DNA of 64,000 nt, taken from NCBI RefSeq assembly GCF_020911865.1, contig NZ_CP087131.1, positions 1,302,001 through 1,366,000 of the forward strand. The letters are read 5' to 3'. Source of the stretch: Chryseobacterium sp. C-71. Lineage in GTDB: Bacteria; Bacteroidota; Bacteroidia; Flavobacteriales; Weeksellaceae. Position 1 is the stretch's first letter. Each line of letters begins with the position of its first letter. Position numbers and translations under genes: made by a program. The notes below the pieces were generated by a model. That model worked only from the letters and a program-made list of their open reading frames with translations, was not told the origin of the DNA and did not search any database. Positions 1-7,790 of the stretch are shown piece by piece.

Positions 1-1
1 T

Positions 2-703
2 TCCAATAAGGAAAAGTACGAGATTATTGTAAATTATCTTCAAGATAAAATCAAGAAGTTAGAAAGCCGCAAAATAACTCATAAGGATATTGCCTACTTT
101 AAAATTAATGAAACATTAGGGTTTATCAATAATGTAGATGATGACAAGATAGATGCGGAGATGGATAGTATTTTAAGCAGTGCTTCACAGAAAAAAGCGA
201 TTGTTTTTGACATGAGAGCGTATCCAGATTGGGGCGGTTTTCCTTATCATTATATCTACAAATACTTCTCGCCTGCTGAAAATTATTTTGGAAAATATTA
301 CAAACCCAATTTAAAAAACATCGGAACATTTATCTATAAGGATTACGATTATTTCCCGTCAATTCCCGATAAAACAACACATAATTACAAAGGAAAAGTT
401 TTCATTCTCGTCAATCCGGAAACCCGAAGTGCAAGCGAATGGTATTCTATGAGTCTGCAGAAAATATTTCCTCAATCATTAACCATTGGCCAGCAAACTT
501 CTGGTGGAGACGGTGATCTGGTGAAAGTAAAATTACCCGGAGATTATCTTTTAGAATTTACAGGAAACGGAATCTTCTATCCTGATAACTCCCAAACCCA
601 GCAAATAGGAGTCAGAATCAATGAACTGATAAAATATAAAGACCAAGATATTTTAGATAAAAAAGACTTAGAGTTTGAAAGAGTTTTGAATGATTTGAAA
701 TAA
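2..703 (+). CDS. S41 family peptidase, C-terminal part (5' end outside window)
   Basis: The frame is open from the first bases of the window, so this is the 3' part of a longer gene; an internal ATG at 161 is not taken as the start. Visible S41 (C-terminal processing protease) features are a strand followed by a FDMRAYPDWGGF segment, matching the family's DLRxNPGG-like turn, then NPETRSASEWYSMSL, where the Ser of SASE is in the position of the S41 nucleophile, then a TSGGDGD loop and a LPGDYLLEFTGNGIFYPDN segment typical of the domain's end. Family members cleave proteins in the periplasm, and many flavobacterial ones are secreted or lipid-anchored. The N-terminal signal and any PDZ domain lie upstream and cannot be judged. 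No terminator is obvious after the stop. The family call is firm, the substrate unknown. Confidence 0.8.
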   Translation, partial: SNKEKYEIIVNYLQDKIKKLESRKITHKDIAYFKINETLGFINNVDDDKIDAEMDSILSSASQKKAIVFDMRAYPDWGGFPYHYIYKYFSPAENYFGKYYKPNLKNIGTFIYKDYDYFPSIPDKTTHNYKGKVFILVNPETRSASEWYSMSLQKIFPQSLTIGQQTSGGDGDLVKVKLPGDYLLEFTGNGIFYPDNSQTQQIGVRINELIKYKDQDILDKKDLEFERVLNDLK

Positions 704-870
704 TTTCATTTAGTCCTCCAGATTCAAATCAAAATATAACTGTATACTTTCAAAAAAACAAATCTCTTTTTCAAATAAATTTTGAACTCCACAACAAACA
801 AAAATTGACCTTCACAACAAAATCCTCTTCCTCAATAATCCTCAACTTTGTCTGATAAAATTTAAACAAA
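704..870. other. AT-rich spacer before the SDR gene
   Basis: Non-coding. A CAACTTTG sequence at 843-850, one base off the Bacteroidota -7 box TAnnTTTG, lies 20 bases before the SDR start and may be its promoter; no matching -33 TTG is found at the right distance. Confidence 0.3.
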
Positions 871-1848
871 ATGGAAAACAGACAAACAAACAAAAAGGTC
901 TTGGTAACAGGAGGCACAGGATTTTTAGGAGTTCATACTATTCTGCAATTATTACAGCGAGGATATGAGGTGAAAACCACAATTCGTTCATTAGCCAAAA
1001 AAGACAGCATCATCAAAGCATTAGAAGAAGGAGGAATTACAGATTTTTCGAACCTTACTTTTATTGAAGCTGACCTTACATACGACAGCAATTGGAGTGA
1101 GGCTACAAAAGACTGTGAATATGTTCTTCACGTTGCATCACCCTTCCCCGCGCAGGATCCAAAAGATGAAAATGAACTTATTATTCCTGCAAGAGACGGG
1201 GCTTTGCGTGTTTTGAAAGCATCTCGTGATGCCGGTGTGAAGAGAGTGGTTTTAACTTCTTCTTTTGCAGCAGTCGGCTACAGTATTGACAAGAAAAACC
1301 ATATTTTCACTGAGGATGACTGGACAGATGTGAATGCAGAACTTCCGGCTTATATAAAATCGAAAACAATTGCAGAAAAATCAGCATGGGAATTTATACA
1401 AAGTGAAGGCAATGGTTTGGAATTATCGGTTATTAACCCTGTAGGGATTTTCGGTCCTGTGATTGGTGGGATCACTTCGGCTTCGTTGGATATTGCCGTT
1501 TCTGGAATTCTGAACGGTAATCTTGAAACTACTCCACCATTTACTATGGGAGTTGTAGATGTGAGAGATGTTGCGGACATTCATATCAAAGCTATGCTTC
1601 ACCCTGATGCTGCAGGAGAACGTTTCATTGCCACTTCAGACGGCGTGATGAGCTTTTACGATGTTGCCGAGCTGTTCAGAAAAGAAAGACCTCAATACTC
1701 TTCTGACATTCAAAATTTAGAACCAATCGGCAAAGAATTGTACAAAGAAATGGCCAACGAAAAAGCAAAAACCATCTTAAAGTGGAATCCAAGAAGCCAT
1801 GAAGACGCTTTATTGGCAAGTGCAGATAGTTTGATGGTAAATCTGTAA
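871..1848 (+). CDS. NAD(P)-dependent extended SDR, dihydroflavonol-reductase-like aldehyde/ketone reductase
   Basis: A 325-residue extended short-chain dehydrogenase. The N-terminal Rossmann motif TGGTGFLG sits at residues 13-20 and the catalytic Tyr161-x-x-x-Lys165 (YIKSK) follows a strand ending in the Ser130/131 pair, giving the full Ser-Tyr-Lys triad. Length and the motif HVASPFP after the nucleotide fold match the dihydroflavonol-4-reductase/cinnamoyl-CoA-reductase/methylglyoxal-reductase branch, which reduces carbonyl groups with NADPH in the cytoplasm. The start ATG follows an A-rich stretch, normal for this phylum. The gene stands alone between a peptidase and an AraC regulator; whether the AraC protein controls it is not shown. 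The physiological substrate cannot be told from sequence. Confidence 0.85.
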   Translation: MENRQTNKKVLVTGGTGFLGVHTILQLLQRGYEVKTTIRSLAKKDSIIKALEEGGITDFSNLTFIEADLTYDSNWSEATKDCEYVLHVASPFPAQDPKDENELIIPARDGALRVLKASRDAGVKRVVLTSSFAAVGYSIDKKNHIFTEDDWTDVNAELPAYIKSKTIAEKSAWEFIQSEGNGLELSVINPVGIFGPVIGGITSASLDIAVSGILNGNLETTPPFTMGVVDVRDVADIHIKAMLHPDAAGERFIATSDGVMSFYDVAELFRKERPQYSSDIQNLEPIGKELYKEMANEKAKTILKWNPRSHEDALLASADSLMVNL

Positions 1849-2201
1849 ATTTGTAAGACAAGTCAATGTAAAACCAACAGTTAAACTTTGACAAATATGA
1901 AACGACATTGAAAAACTGAAGCGTTAAGAAAATTTAAACTTAATCCGTTAAAAAACCATATGTTTCGACGATTCATATGTAAAATATGAGTATTGAGTCA
2001 AATTCCCTCTGTTCGAAGTGCGGCTCAAATATTAAACTGAAAAAACCAATATTAAATTCGCACAAGTTTTGTGGATTTTAGGATTAATTTTAAATTTTCA
2101 ACGTAAGTTTCCAAATCTTGTTCTGAAGCTTCGAGATTGTTTCTTTTGTTTGACTATGTCGAATCTTCGATTTCAAGACAAAAGAAATTAATTATTAAAA
2201 A
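1849..2201. other. Intergenic spacer with a possible zinc-ribbon remnant
   Basis: About 350 bases without a convincing gene. A short reading frame starting at ATG 1986 begins with a CSKCGSNIKLKK segment resembling the first half of a zinc ribbon, and a KFCG segment appears in another frame a few codons on. This fits a frameshifted remnant of a small zinc-ribbon gene but could be chance. No promoter or terminator is obvious. Confidence 0.3.
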
Positions 2202-2999
2202 ATGAAATTTAACAATCTACATTCCTGTCATCTCGGTCCCGAAATTTCTCCGGAACAGTTTATTCCCGAGCATTTCTTTTTGTTTTTGCTTAAAGGTTCG
2301 ATGGTTTCGTACGATGGTTACAGGCATTACAATATGAAGCCCGGCGATTACTGTATTGCACGGAAAAATCATTTGGTTCGCTATACAAAATACAAGGAAG
2401 ACGGAGATTTTGAAAAAGTGATTATTGCTTTTGATGAAAAATTTTTAAAGAAATTTCTGGAACGCCATCCCTATCAAGCCGAACCAACAGATAATAATGA
2501 TTCTTTTCTGTTCATCAATGAAGATAAATTAATAAAGAATTTCGTACAATCTCTGGAACCTTATTACAACGGAACCGAGCAGTTGGACGATACTTTTGTT
2601 GACATAAAACGTGAAGAATTATTGATGATTCTGCTCAAAAACAATCCTGATCTGAAAGATATTTTTTTCAATTTCAATGTTCCGCATAAAATTGATTTAG
2701 AGCTATTTATGAATCATAATTATAAATTCAACATCAGTCTCGAACGTTTTGCGTTTATGACAGGGCGAAGTTTATCAACTTTTAAAAGGGAATTCAAAGC
2801 AGTTTTCAATAACAGTCCGGGAAAATGGCTGATTAAAAAACGTCTTCAGGAAGCTTATTTTTTATTAGATAAAGAGCACAAAAAACCATCAGAAATTTAT
2901 GTCGATCTGGGATTTGAAGATCTTTCTCATTTTTCTTTTGTGTTTAAAAAAGAATTTGGAATTTCACCTTCCGAATTGAAAAGGCAGAATGTAACATAA
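2202..2999 (+). CDS. AraC-family transcriptional regulator
   Basis: A 265-residue cytoplasmic DNA-binding protein. The N-terminal two thirds looks like the cupin-type sensor half of AraC proteins (PGDYCIARKNHLVRY around residues 49-63, a typical sensing-barrel turn). The last 100 residues carry two helix-turn-helix units: ISLERFAFMTGRSLSTFKREFK, then PSEIYVDLGFEDLSHFSFVFKKEFGISPSEL, the diagnostic AraC signature. The ligand is unknown. Its neighbours (an SDR reductase upstream and a lipoprotein downstream, same strand) are separated by 353 and 103 bases, so it is probably its own transcription unit. It may regulate either one, but no direct or inverted operator repeat was recognised. Confidence 0.9.
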   Translation: MKFNNLHSCHLGPEISPEQFIPEHFFLFLLKGSMVSYDGYRHYNMKPGDYCIARKNHLVRYTKYKEDGDFEKVIIAFDEKFLKKFLERHPYQAEPTDNNDSFLFINEDKLIKNFVQSLEPYYNGTEQLDDTFVDIKREELLMILLKNNPDLKDIFFNFNVPHKIDLELFMNHNYKFNISLERFAFMTGRSLSTFKREFKAVFNNSPGKWLIKKRLQEAYFLLDKEHKKPSEIYVDLGFEDLSHFSFVFKKEFGISPSELKRQNVT

Positions 3000-3102
3000 A
3001 AACAATTCGTGATTTAACATAATTTTAAACTTTATTCATTCTCTTTAGCACCAAATTTGCTCCTACAGAATGGCAGAATTATGTTTCTCAGCTTATTGAA
3101 TT

Positions 3103-3816
3103 ATGAAGAATATCCTTTTAACAAGTGCTTTGGCTGCATTTACTTTGTGGTCGTGTAGTAAGAAAGATCAGAATGAAACTGTTACACAGGACGCTGTAAA
3201 TGCTAATAATCGCAAAAATACAAATCCAACAGAAGTTATTTCAGATACAGGCTACAACATCAGCAAAATTCCGGTGACCGATAAATTTCATGGAATCTTC
3301 CCTTATTTTAAGCTTCCGGAAGGATATGCATTTACTGACCCCAGCTTGTATCATGGTAACGGACAAACCAAAGATTTTGATAAAGAATACTTCTATGACC
3401 ACGGAACGTACACTGCAATGGAAGGGAAAACCTTTAAAGCAGAAATAAGAATATCTGAGGCGTTTAAAGATAAGAAATTCTCTCCGCTCGAGATTCAGAA
3501 GAGCTTTGATGAGTTGATAAAAAATGTGGGTGGTGTAAAAATAAATACCGGCGAACCGCTAAGAGAAGGTGAAGAAGAACGCCTGAAAAGAGAAGATCCG
3601 GAGGCTTATAATTTAGGATATATGCACTCTTGCAATAACTGGAAAAACGTAAATACTTACATCATCCGCAGTACAGAAAAAACCGTTTTCGTACAATTTA
3701 ATCTCGGAAAAGAACAGACCAGCATTACAGTTTTAGAAGCTAAACCTTTTGAAAATAAAATGTCTATTGTCAAAGAAATGTCCAAAACAGATTCTTTAGA
3801 CTCAAAGAAAAAGTAG
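3103..3816 (+). CDS. Surface-type lipoprotein of unknown function
   Basis: A 237-residue protein with a lipoprotein signal peptide; the lipobox reads LWSC with Cys18 as the acylated residue. SKKDQ follows it, a Lys/Asp-rich stretch like the lipoprotein export signals that send Bacteroidota lipoproteins to the cell surface. The mature part has no repeat or enzyme motif that I recognise. It contains GIFPYFKLPEGYAF (about 66-79), which recalls leader domains of some flavobacterial OmpA-like lipoproteins, but the OmpA domain itself is absent. It is followed by its own terminator at 3839-3869. Lipidation is well supported, function is not. Confidence 0.7.
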   Translation: MKNILLTSALAAFTLWSCSKKDQNETVTQDAVNANNRKNTNPTEVISDTGYNISKIPVTDKFHGIFPYFKLPEGYAFTDPSLYHGNGQTKDFDKEYFYDHGTYTAMEGKTFKAEIRISEAFKDKKFSPLEIQKSFDELIKNVGGVKINTGEPLREGEEERLKREDPEAYNLGYMHSCNNWKNVNTYIIRSTEKTVFVQFNLGKEQTSITVLEAKPFENKMSIVKEMSKTDSLDSKKK

Positions 3817-3838
3817 TTTCACCAAATATAAAACAATC

Positions 3839-3869
3839 AAACCTCTGTATATATTGCTGAGGTTTTTTT
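3839..3869 (+). terminator. Rho-independent terminator of the lipoprotein gene
   Basis: AAACCTC (3839-3845) pairs with GAGGTTT (3859-3865), followed by a T run to 3869. The hairpin starts 23 bases after the stop codon and runs up to the stop of the convergent Fur gene, so it may serve both strands. Confidence 0.75.
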
Positions 3870-4242
3870 ATGCGCAATCTTTGCAAATTCCAGTCAGAAT
3901 ACAGTTCACAGTTTCTACCTGATACCCTTGTGGTAAAGAAAACTGAACAGGAACCGGCAAACATTCTATCGTCTGACAATTGGTACATCTGAAATGAAAA
4001 TGATGGTAAGCCAGTTTCTTTTCTTCACATTTGATGCAGACTGCAAAATACTGTTTCCCATCTTCTGCCACAATGCGGTGTAGAATTCCGTCTTCGCAAA
4101 AACGGTTCAGGACACGATAAATCGTAGCACGGTCTATACTGATGTCGACTTTCTGCATAATTCCATCGGGACTCATGGCTTTTTTTGAATCTGTTAAAAT
4201 ATTTAAAACAGCATCTTTCGTTGGGGTACTTCTTCTTATCAT
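3868..4242 (-). CDS. Fur-family metal/redox-responsive repressor
   Basis: A 124-residue Fur-superfamily repressor. I take the ATG at 4242 as start (MIRRSTPTKDAV); the frame continues upstream only to a TTG at 4266. The winged-helix DNA-binding half includes ISIDRATIYRVLNRFCEDGIL, the usual Fur recognition helix. The dimerisation half carries the sensory His cluster YHHFHF (His80, 81, 83) and two structural zinc pairs, CTNC (Cys86/89) and CKDC (Cys120/123). These fit Fur, Zur or PerR equally well, so the metal is not assigned. The gene is divergent from a thioredoxin-reductase-like flavoprotein, which suggests it represses that gene or answers the same stress. Function would be cytoplasmic, DNA-bound. 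Confidence 0.9.
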   Translation of the reverse strand: MIRRSTPTKDAVLNILTDSKKAMSPDGIMQKVDISIDRATIYRVLNRFCEDGILHRIVAEDGKQYFAVCIKCEEKKLAYHHFHFRCTNCQTIECLPVPVQFSLPQGYQVETVNCILTGICKDCA

Positions 4243-4260
4243 TTTGTTAATGCGATTATG

Positions 4261-4290
4261 TTGCAATAATAAAAATTTATTCTAACTTTG
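4261..4290 (+). promoter_or_regulatory. Promoter of the thioredoxin-reductase-like gene
   Basis: TTG at 4261-4263 and TAACTTTG at 4283-4290 are spaced by 19 bases, a full match to the Bacteroidota housekeeping promoter. The AT-rich spacer holds AATAATAAAAATTTATT, a weak palindrome next to the divergent Fur gene and hence a possible operator for it. Confidence 0.7.
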
Positions 4291-4346
4291 CCAAACTTTC
4301 AAACAAGAAATTGAAATCTATTTAAATTCATTAAACATTTAAAATC

Positions 4347-5252
4347 ATGAATACAGAACAATACGAAGTTATCATCATCGGGGGAAGTTACTCAGGATTA
4401 TCTGCAGCAATGGCTTTAGGAAGATCTTTAAGAAAGACTTTGGTCATCGACAGCGGAAAACCTTGTAATGAGCAAACGCCTCATTCGCATAATTTTCTGA
4501 CTCATGACGGAAGCTCACCTGCCGAGATTTCTACAATAGCTAAAAGTCAGGTTGAAGAATATGATACGGTAAAGTTTTATAATGGAAAAGCAATTTCAAC
4601 TCAAAAAACAGATTTTGGATTTGAAATTACAACAGAAAAAGGTGAAAAGTTTAATTCAAAAAAACTGATTATTGCTACCGGAATTATCGATGAAGTTCCC
4701 AATATCAAAGGTTTTCAAGAATCCTGGGGAATCTCACTGATTCACTGCCCATATTGCCACGGCTACGAATACAAAGGCAAGAAAACTGGAATTATTGCGA
4801 ATGGAGATAAGGCTGTTCATATTTCTTCTTTAGTTAAAAATTTAACTGAAGATGTTACGATTCTTACGAGAGGAAAAGCCAATTTCACTTCTGAACAATT
4901 GGAAAAACTTAAAAATAATCAGATTGACATTATTGAAACCGAAATTTCTGAGCTGAAAAATGAAAACGGCTATGTAAAAAGTCTGGTCTTTGATGACGGA
5001 AAAGAAATCGATTTTGAAGCGGTTTACGGTGCGTTTCCTTTCAAACAACACTCTGAAATTCCTAAAGATTTGGGTTGTGATTTTACAGAAATGGGGCATA
5101 TCAAAACAGATATGTTTCAGAAAACAAATGTTCCCGGACTTTTTGTGTGCGGTGACAATTCTTCGATGATGCGTTCAGTTTCGAATGCGGTGATGACTGG
5201 AAATGTAGCCGGAGCAATAGTGAATATGGAATTGGTGACGGATTGTTTTTAA
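4347..5252 (+). CDS. NAD(P)/FAD-dependent oxidoreductase, thioredoxin-reductase-like
   Basis: A 301-residue class II pyridine-nucleotide disulfide oxidoreductase. The FAD-binding GGSYSG motif is at residues 12-17, the redox-active pair Cys134-Pro-Tyr-Cys137 lies in HCPYCHGYE, and the second FAD-binding segment VPGLFVCGDNSS is near the end. CPYC with a following HGYE differs from the CATC of TrxB and matches the branch often annotated as thioredoxin reductase-like or bacillithiol-disulfide/AhpF-like enzymes. The NAD(P)-binding GxGxxG between them appears degenerate (GIIANGDKA), so the electron donor is uncertain. It would move electrons to a disulfide partner in the cytoplasm. The divergent Fur-family gene and the well-formed promoter suggest redox- or metal-regulated expression. 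Confidence 0.85.
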   Translation: MNTEQYEVIIIGGSYSGLSAAMALGRSLRKTLVIDSGKPCNEQTPHSHNFLTHDGSSPAEISTIAKSQVEEYDTVKFYNGKAISTQKTDFGFEITTEKGEKFNSKKLIIATGIIDEVPNIKGFQESWGISLIHCPYCHGYEYKGKKTGIIANGDKAVHISSLVKNLTEDVTILTRGKANFTSEQLEKLKNNQIDIIETEISELKNENGYVKSLVFDDGKEIDFEAVYGAFPFKQHSEIPKDLGCDFTEMGHIKTDMFQKTNVPGLFVCGDNSSMMRSVSNAVMTGNVAGAIVNMELVTDCF

Positions 5253-5308
5253 AACAGGAATAGATATTCAATCAATTTTGTAGATTTGATTAATCATATC
5301 AAATATCA

Positions 5309-6157
5309 ATGAATAAAATCTTCTTTCTCGTAACCTTCACATTCATTTTAAAACTAAATGCCCAGAATCACAGATTTATTTATGAGTACAAATATGTTCC
5401 CGATTCTATAAAAATTGACAGTGTTTTAACCGAAAATATGCGTCTCACAGTTTTTAAAGATCATTCGGAGTTTTTGAGTGAGATGAAAGCTAAAAGAGAT
5501 TCTGCCGTTGTAAAATCTTCGCAGAAAAAAAATGGGCATGTGGGCACAGACCTTTCACCCGGAAATATCAAAATGTTCGTGTGGAAAAATAAAAGTAATA
5601 TCAAAAATTACTCAACAGAATTCGTCGGAATGGAATCTTATAAAGTAACGGATGAAACTGATTTTAACTGGACATTAATTGATGAAACAAAAAAGATTCA
5701 AAACTATAATTGCCAGAAAGCAATCTTAAAATTTGGAAGGCGAGAATGGACGGCTTGGTTTACCACAGAATTGCCATTTCAGGATGGTCCGCATTTATTC
5801 AGGAAACTTCCGGGTTTAATTGTGGCTATTGAAGATTCCAAAAAACATCATTCTTTTCAACTCATCGCCAATTATAAAACCAATAATGGAACTTCTGTGA
5901 TCAAGCCATCTCATTTACTGAAAAATTATGAGGTCAACAGAAAGCAGTTTAATAAAAAATGGAACGACTTCAGGAAAAACCCGATTAGCGCAAACGAACA
6001 GTTTTTGCTCATGAACCCACAGATTACTCAATTCAAATCCTACGACGAAAACGGGAATGAAATGGATACAAATGCTTTAAAAAAGGCAGGAACAGAAAAA
6101 GCTAAGAAAAATTTAGTTAAAAACAATAACTTTCTTGATCTTGAATTGTACAGATAA
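5309..6157 (+). CDS. GLPGLI family secreted protein
   Basis: A 282-residue protein with an N-terminal signal peptide (cleavage likely after LNAQ, residue 19) and a beta-rich body. The segment FRKLPGLIVAIED, with LPGLI at 167-171, is the family's name-giving motif, preceded by the conserved WTAWFTTELPFQDGP stretch. This family is almost confined to Bacteroidota, is periplasmic or exported, and has no established function; members often sit beside TonB-dependent receptors. None is adjacent here. It lies 56 bases after the reductase gene and 30 before a Crp/Fnr regulator on the same strand, so it could share a transcript with the regulator. No metal-binding or catalytic residues are evident. Confidence 0.85.
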   Translation: MNKIFFLVTFTFILKLNAQNHRFIYEYKYVPDSIKIDSVLTENMRLTVFKDHSEFLSEMKAKRDSAVVKSSQKKNGHVGTDLSPGNIKMFVWKNKSNIKNYSTEFVGMESYKVTDETDFNWTLIDETKKIQNYNCQKAILKFGRREWTAWFTTELPFQDGPHLFRKLPGLIVAIEDSKKHHSFQLIANYKTNNGTSVIKPSHLLKNYEVNRKQFNKKWNDFRKNPISANEQFLLMNPQITQFKSYDENGNEMDTNALKKAGTEKAKKNLVKNNNFLDLELYR

Positions 6158-6187
6158 TTAGTACAACTGATTATTAAATTAAAATAA

Positions 6188-6769
6188 ATGAATGTCCTAA
6201 AAGATCATATCAGCAAAACAATTTCCTTGACCGACGAAGAATTTTCGGTTGTTGAGTTATTTTTTGAAGAACAGCATTTCAAAAAACGTGAAATGATTAT
6301 CAAAGAAAATGATCAGGTTGACCATGTTTATTTTATTGTTTCCGGACTTTTAAAACTTTTTTACACTGACGCTGAAGCCAAAGAACACATCATTTCGTTT
6401 TCAATGGAAGATTGGTGGGAAAGCGATTACGCAGCATTCTATACCCAAAACAAAGCTACTCAATCCCTGCAATGTCTGGAAGATACTTCAGTTTTAAAAC
6501 TTTCTTTTAATGATTATCAGCAGCTCCTGACTGAAGTTCCCAAAATGACCGATTTCTTTCTGAAAAAAGCCATTGGCGGACATATTTCAAACCAAAGAAG
6601 AATTCTTTCACTGATGACAATGAATGCTAAAGAGAAATACGAACAATTTTTGAAATTCTACCCCACACTCATCCAGCGAGTTCCAAAAACCGTTTTAGCA
6701 GCTTATTTAGGAGTTTCCAGAGAAACATTAAGCAGATTGTATTTAGAATCAGGTTTAAAAAAGCAATAA
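6188..6769 (+). CDS. Crp/Fnr-family transcriptional regulator
   Basis: A 193-residue regulator. Residues about 15-110 form a cyclic-nucleotide-binding-type beta roll (REMIIKENDQVDHVYFIVSGLLKLFY), followed by the long dimer helix and a C-terminal helix-turn-helix (VPKTVLAAYLGVSRETLSRLYLESG), a clear Crp-type recognition helix. The consensus arginine-serine cAMP-contacting motif of true CRP is not visible in the roll, so the effector is probably not cAMP; there is also no Fnr-type cysteine cluster. Five bases past its stop codon lies a GTGA-N6-TCAC palindrome, and then ridA. That layout suggests it acts on the next gene, its own transcript end, or both. Confidence 0.9.
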   Translation: MNVLKDHISKTISLTDEEFSVVELFFEEQHFKKREMIIKENDQVDHVYFIVSGLLKLFYTDAEAKEHIISFSMEDWWESDYAAFYTQNKATQSLQCLEDTSVLKLSFNDYQQLLTEVPKMTDFFLKKAIGGHISNQRRILSLMTMNAKEKYEQFLKFYPTLIQRVPKTVLAAYLGVSRETLSRLYLESGLKKQ

Positions 6770-6773
6770 AATA

Positions 6774-6787
6774 GTGACGCACGTCAC
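6774..6787 (+). promoter_or_regulatory. Crp/Fnr-type operator upstream of ridA
   Basis: GTGA (6774-6777), six bases, TCAC (6784-6787) matches the half-site arrangement of Crp-superfamily operators, and the inner bases extend the symmetry (TGACG/CGTCA). Its centre is about 30-35 bases before a GAACTTTG -7-like box at 6811-6818, placing it near -41 of the likely ridA start, the classical position for activation. Confidence 0.55.
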
Positions 6788-6847
6788 AGCATCAATTTCC
6801 CGACTCTGCCGAACTTTGTTCCATTAATTTAATTAAAATATTTCAAA

Positions 6848-7237
6848 ATGGAAAAAAGAATCATCAACCCTTGGACTTGGCAAGACGACAGAAATTATGC
6901 ACAAGCTGTGGAAGTTAAAAATGTTCAGAGCACGCTTTACGTTTCCGGACAAACCGCTATCAACGATGACGGAATTACAAGCGATGCCGACATGAGAACG
7001 CAAATTATTAAGACATTTGAAAATCTTGAGAAAGTAATTCTACAGGCAGACTTTGAGGTGAAAAACATTGTTCGCCTCAATGTCTATACGACAGACCATC
7101 CCGCATTTTTTGAGAATTTTGACGTCTGGCAAAATTGGATTACTCAACATGGCATTCAACAGGCAAGTAATGTAATTGAAGTCAAAACATTGTTTGAAAC
7201 GCTGAAAGTTGAGATGGAGGCGACGGTTGTTAAGTAA
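6848..7237 (+). CDS. RidA family protein (enamine/imine deaminase-like)
   Basis: A 129-residue single-domain protein of the YjgF/YER057c/UK114 fold. It shows the family's early LYVSGQTAIN segment (about 26-35), the mid-helix TFENLEKVILQADF, and the motif IVRLNVYTTD. RidA proteins hydrolyse reactive 2-aminoacrylate and related enamines made by PLP enzymes, as cytoplasmic trimers. The canonical catalytic Arg of RidA (in a C-terminal PxRxxV motif) is not evident: the C-terminus reads NVIEVKTLFETLKVEMEATVV, with Val in place of Arg, so it may belong to the Rid2-7 subgroups with other or unknown activity. It sits directly behind a Crp/Fnr gene and a Crp-type palindrome, so expression is probably tied to that regulator. 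Confidence 0.85.
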   Translation: MEKRIINPWTWQDDRNYAQAVEVKNVQSTLYVSGQTAINDDGITSDADMRTQIIKTFENLEKVILQADFEVKNIVRLNVYTTDHPAFFENFDVWQNWITQHGIQQASNVIEVKTLFETLKVEMEATVVK

Positions 7238-7790
7238 TTTTTTTTAAGGAGAAAGTTCACTACATCGTCAATTCGAATGGCAGAGCATATCGAGAACTTT
7301 TGTGATTTTCTTAATCATCTTGATTTCATCGATTTTAAAATAAGTTTTGGCTAAAGGCAAATTTGATAACTTTAATTATGGTCGGGCATTAGCCCGACCT
7401 TTATAGTTAATTATCTTGAATATGTAATTAGTTTATGTAATTCGATAACTAATAATCCCGAATTTATGGGATTCTTCTTGAAGAGGAATCTCAATAGCAA
7501 GGGATCTGATCCAATTTCTTCACCGAACTTTGTATTAGCTATCTGAAGTGACTAATTCTGTAAGTCGTTTTATATAGTAACAATTGTGAAAGTTTCTTTA
7601 TTTCAGAATTCCTTTTACCAATATCCAAAACAATAAATTCATATTCATCTATGTATTTTTACTAAAAAAATCATTTAATTTTGGAATAGGAAAACAGTAG
7701 GAAGATTGAAATTTTTCATGAAATCCAAATAAAATAATCGCTGTTATTATACAAAATCATGTCAAGGTACTTACTAAAAAAACTGTCATA
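7238..7790. other. Repeat-bearing intergenic region without genes
   Basis: About 550 bases with stop codons in all frames. It carries a REP-like double hairpin (7345-7400), small hairpins such as ATCCC/GGGAT and GATTC/GAATC between about 7455 and 7495, and a GAACTTTG -7-like box near 7530. It looks like an accumulation site of small palindromic repeats; no protein remnant was recognised. Confidence 0.5.
7345..7400. repeat. REP-like double-hairpin element, copy C
   Basis: A TTGGCTAAAGGCAA half (degenerate, around 7348) is followed after about 20 bases by a perfect hairpin, GGTCGGGC (7380-7387), ATTA, GCCCGACC (7392-7399), and a short T run. The layout equals the elements at 34249-34336 and 51485-51545, although the second hairpin differs in sequence. 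It might also terminate transcription from ridA. Confidence 0.5.

Noticed and set aside
161..703. Using the internal ATG at 161 as the start of the S41 peptidase
   Set aside because: The frame is open to the window edge with family-like sequence upstream, so the ATG is internal.
1986..2126. Short frame beginning with a CSKCG zinc-ribbon-like segment
   Set aside because: Only the first Cys pair is present in frame, the second half needs a frameshift, and the frame ends soon after. Kept only as a possible remnant.
4243..4266. TTG start for the Fur-type gene
   Set aside because: The ATG at 4242 gives a normal Fur N-terminus; the longer form would overlap the divergent promoter.
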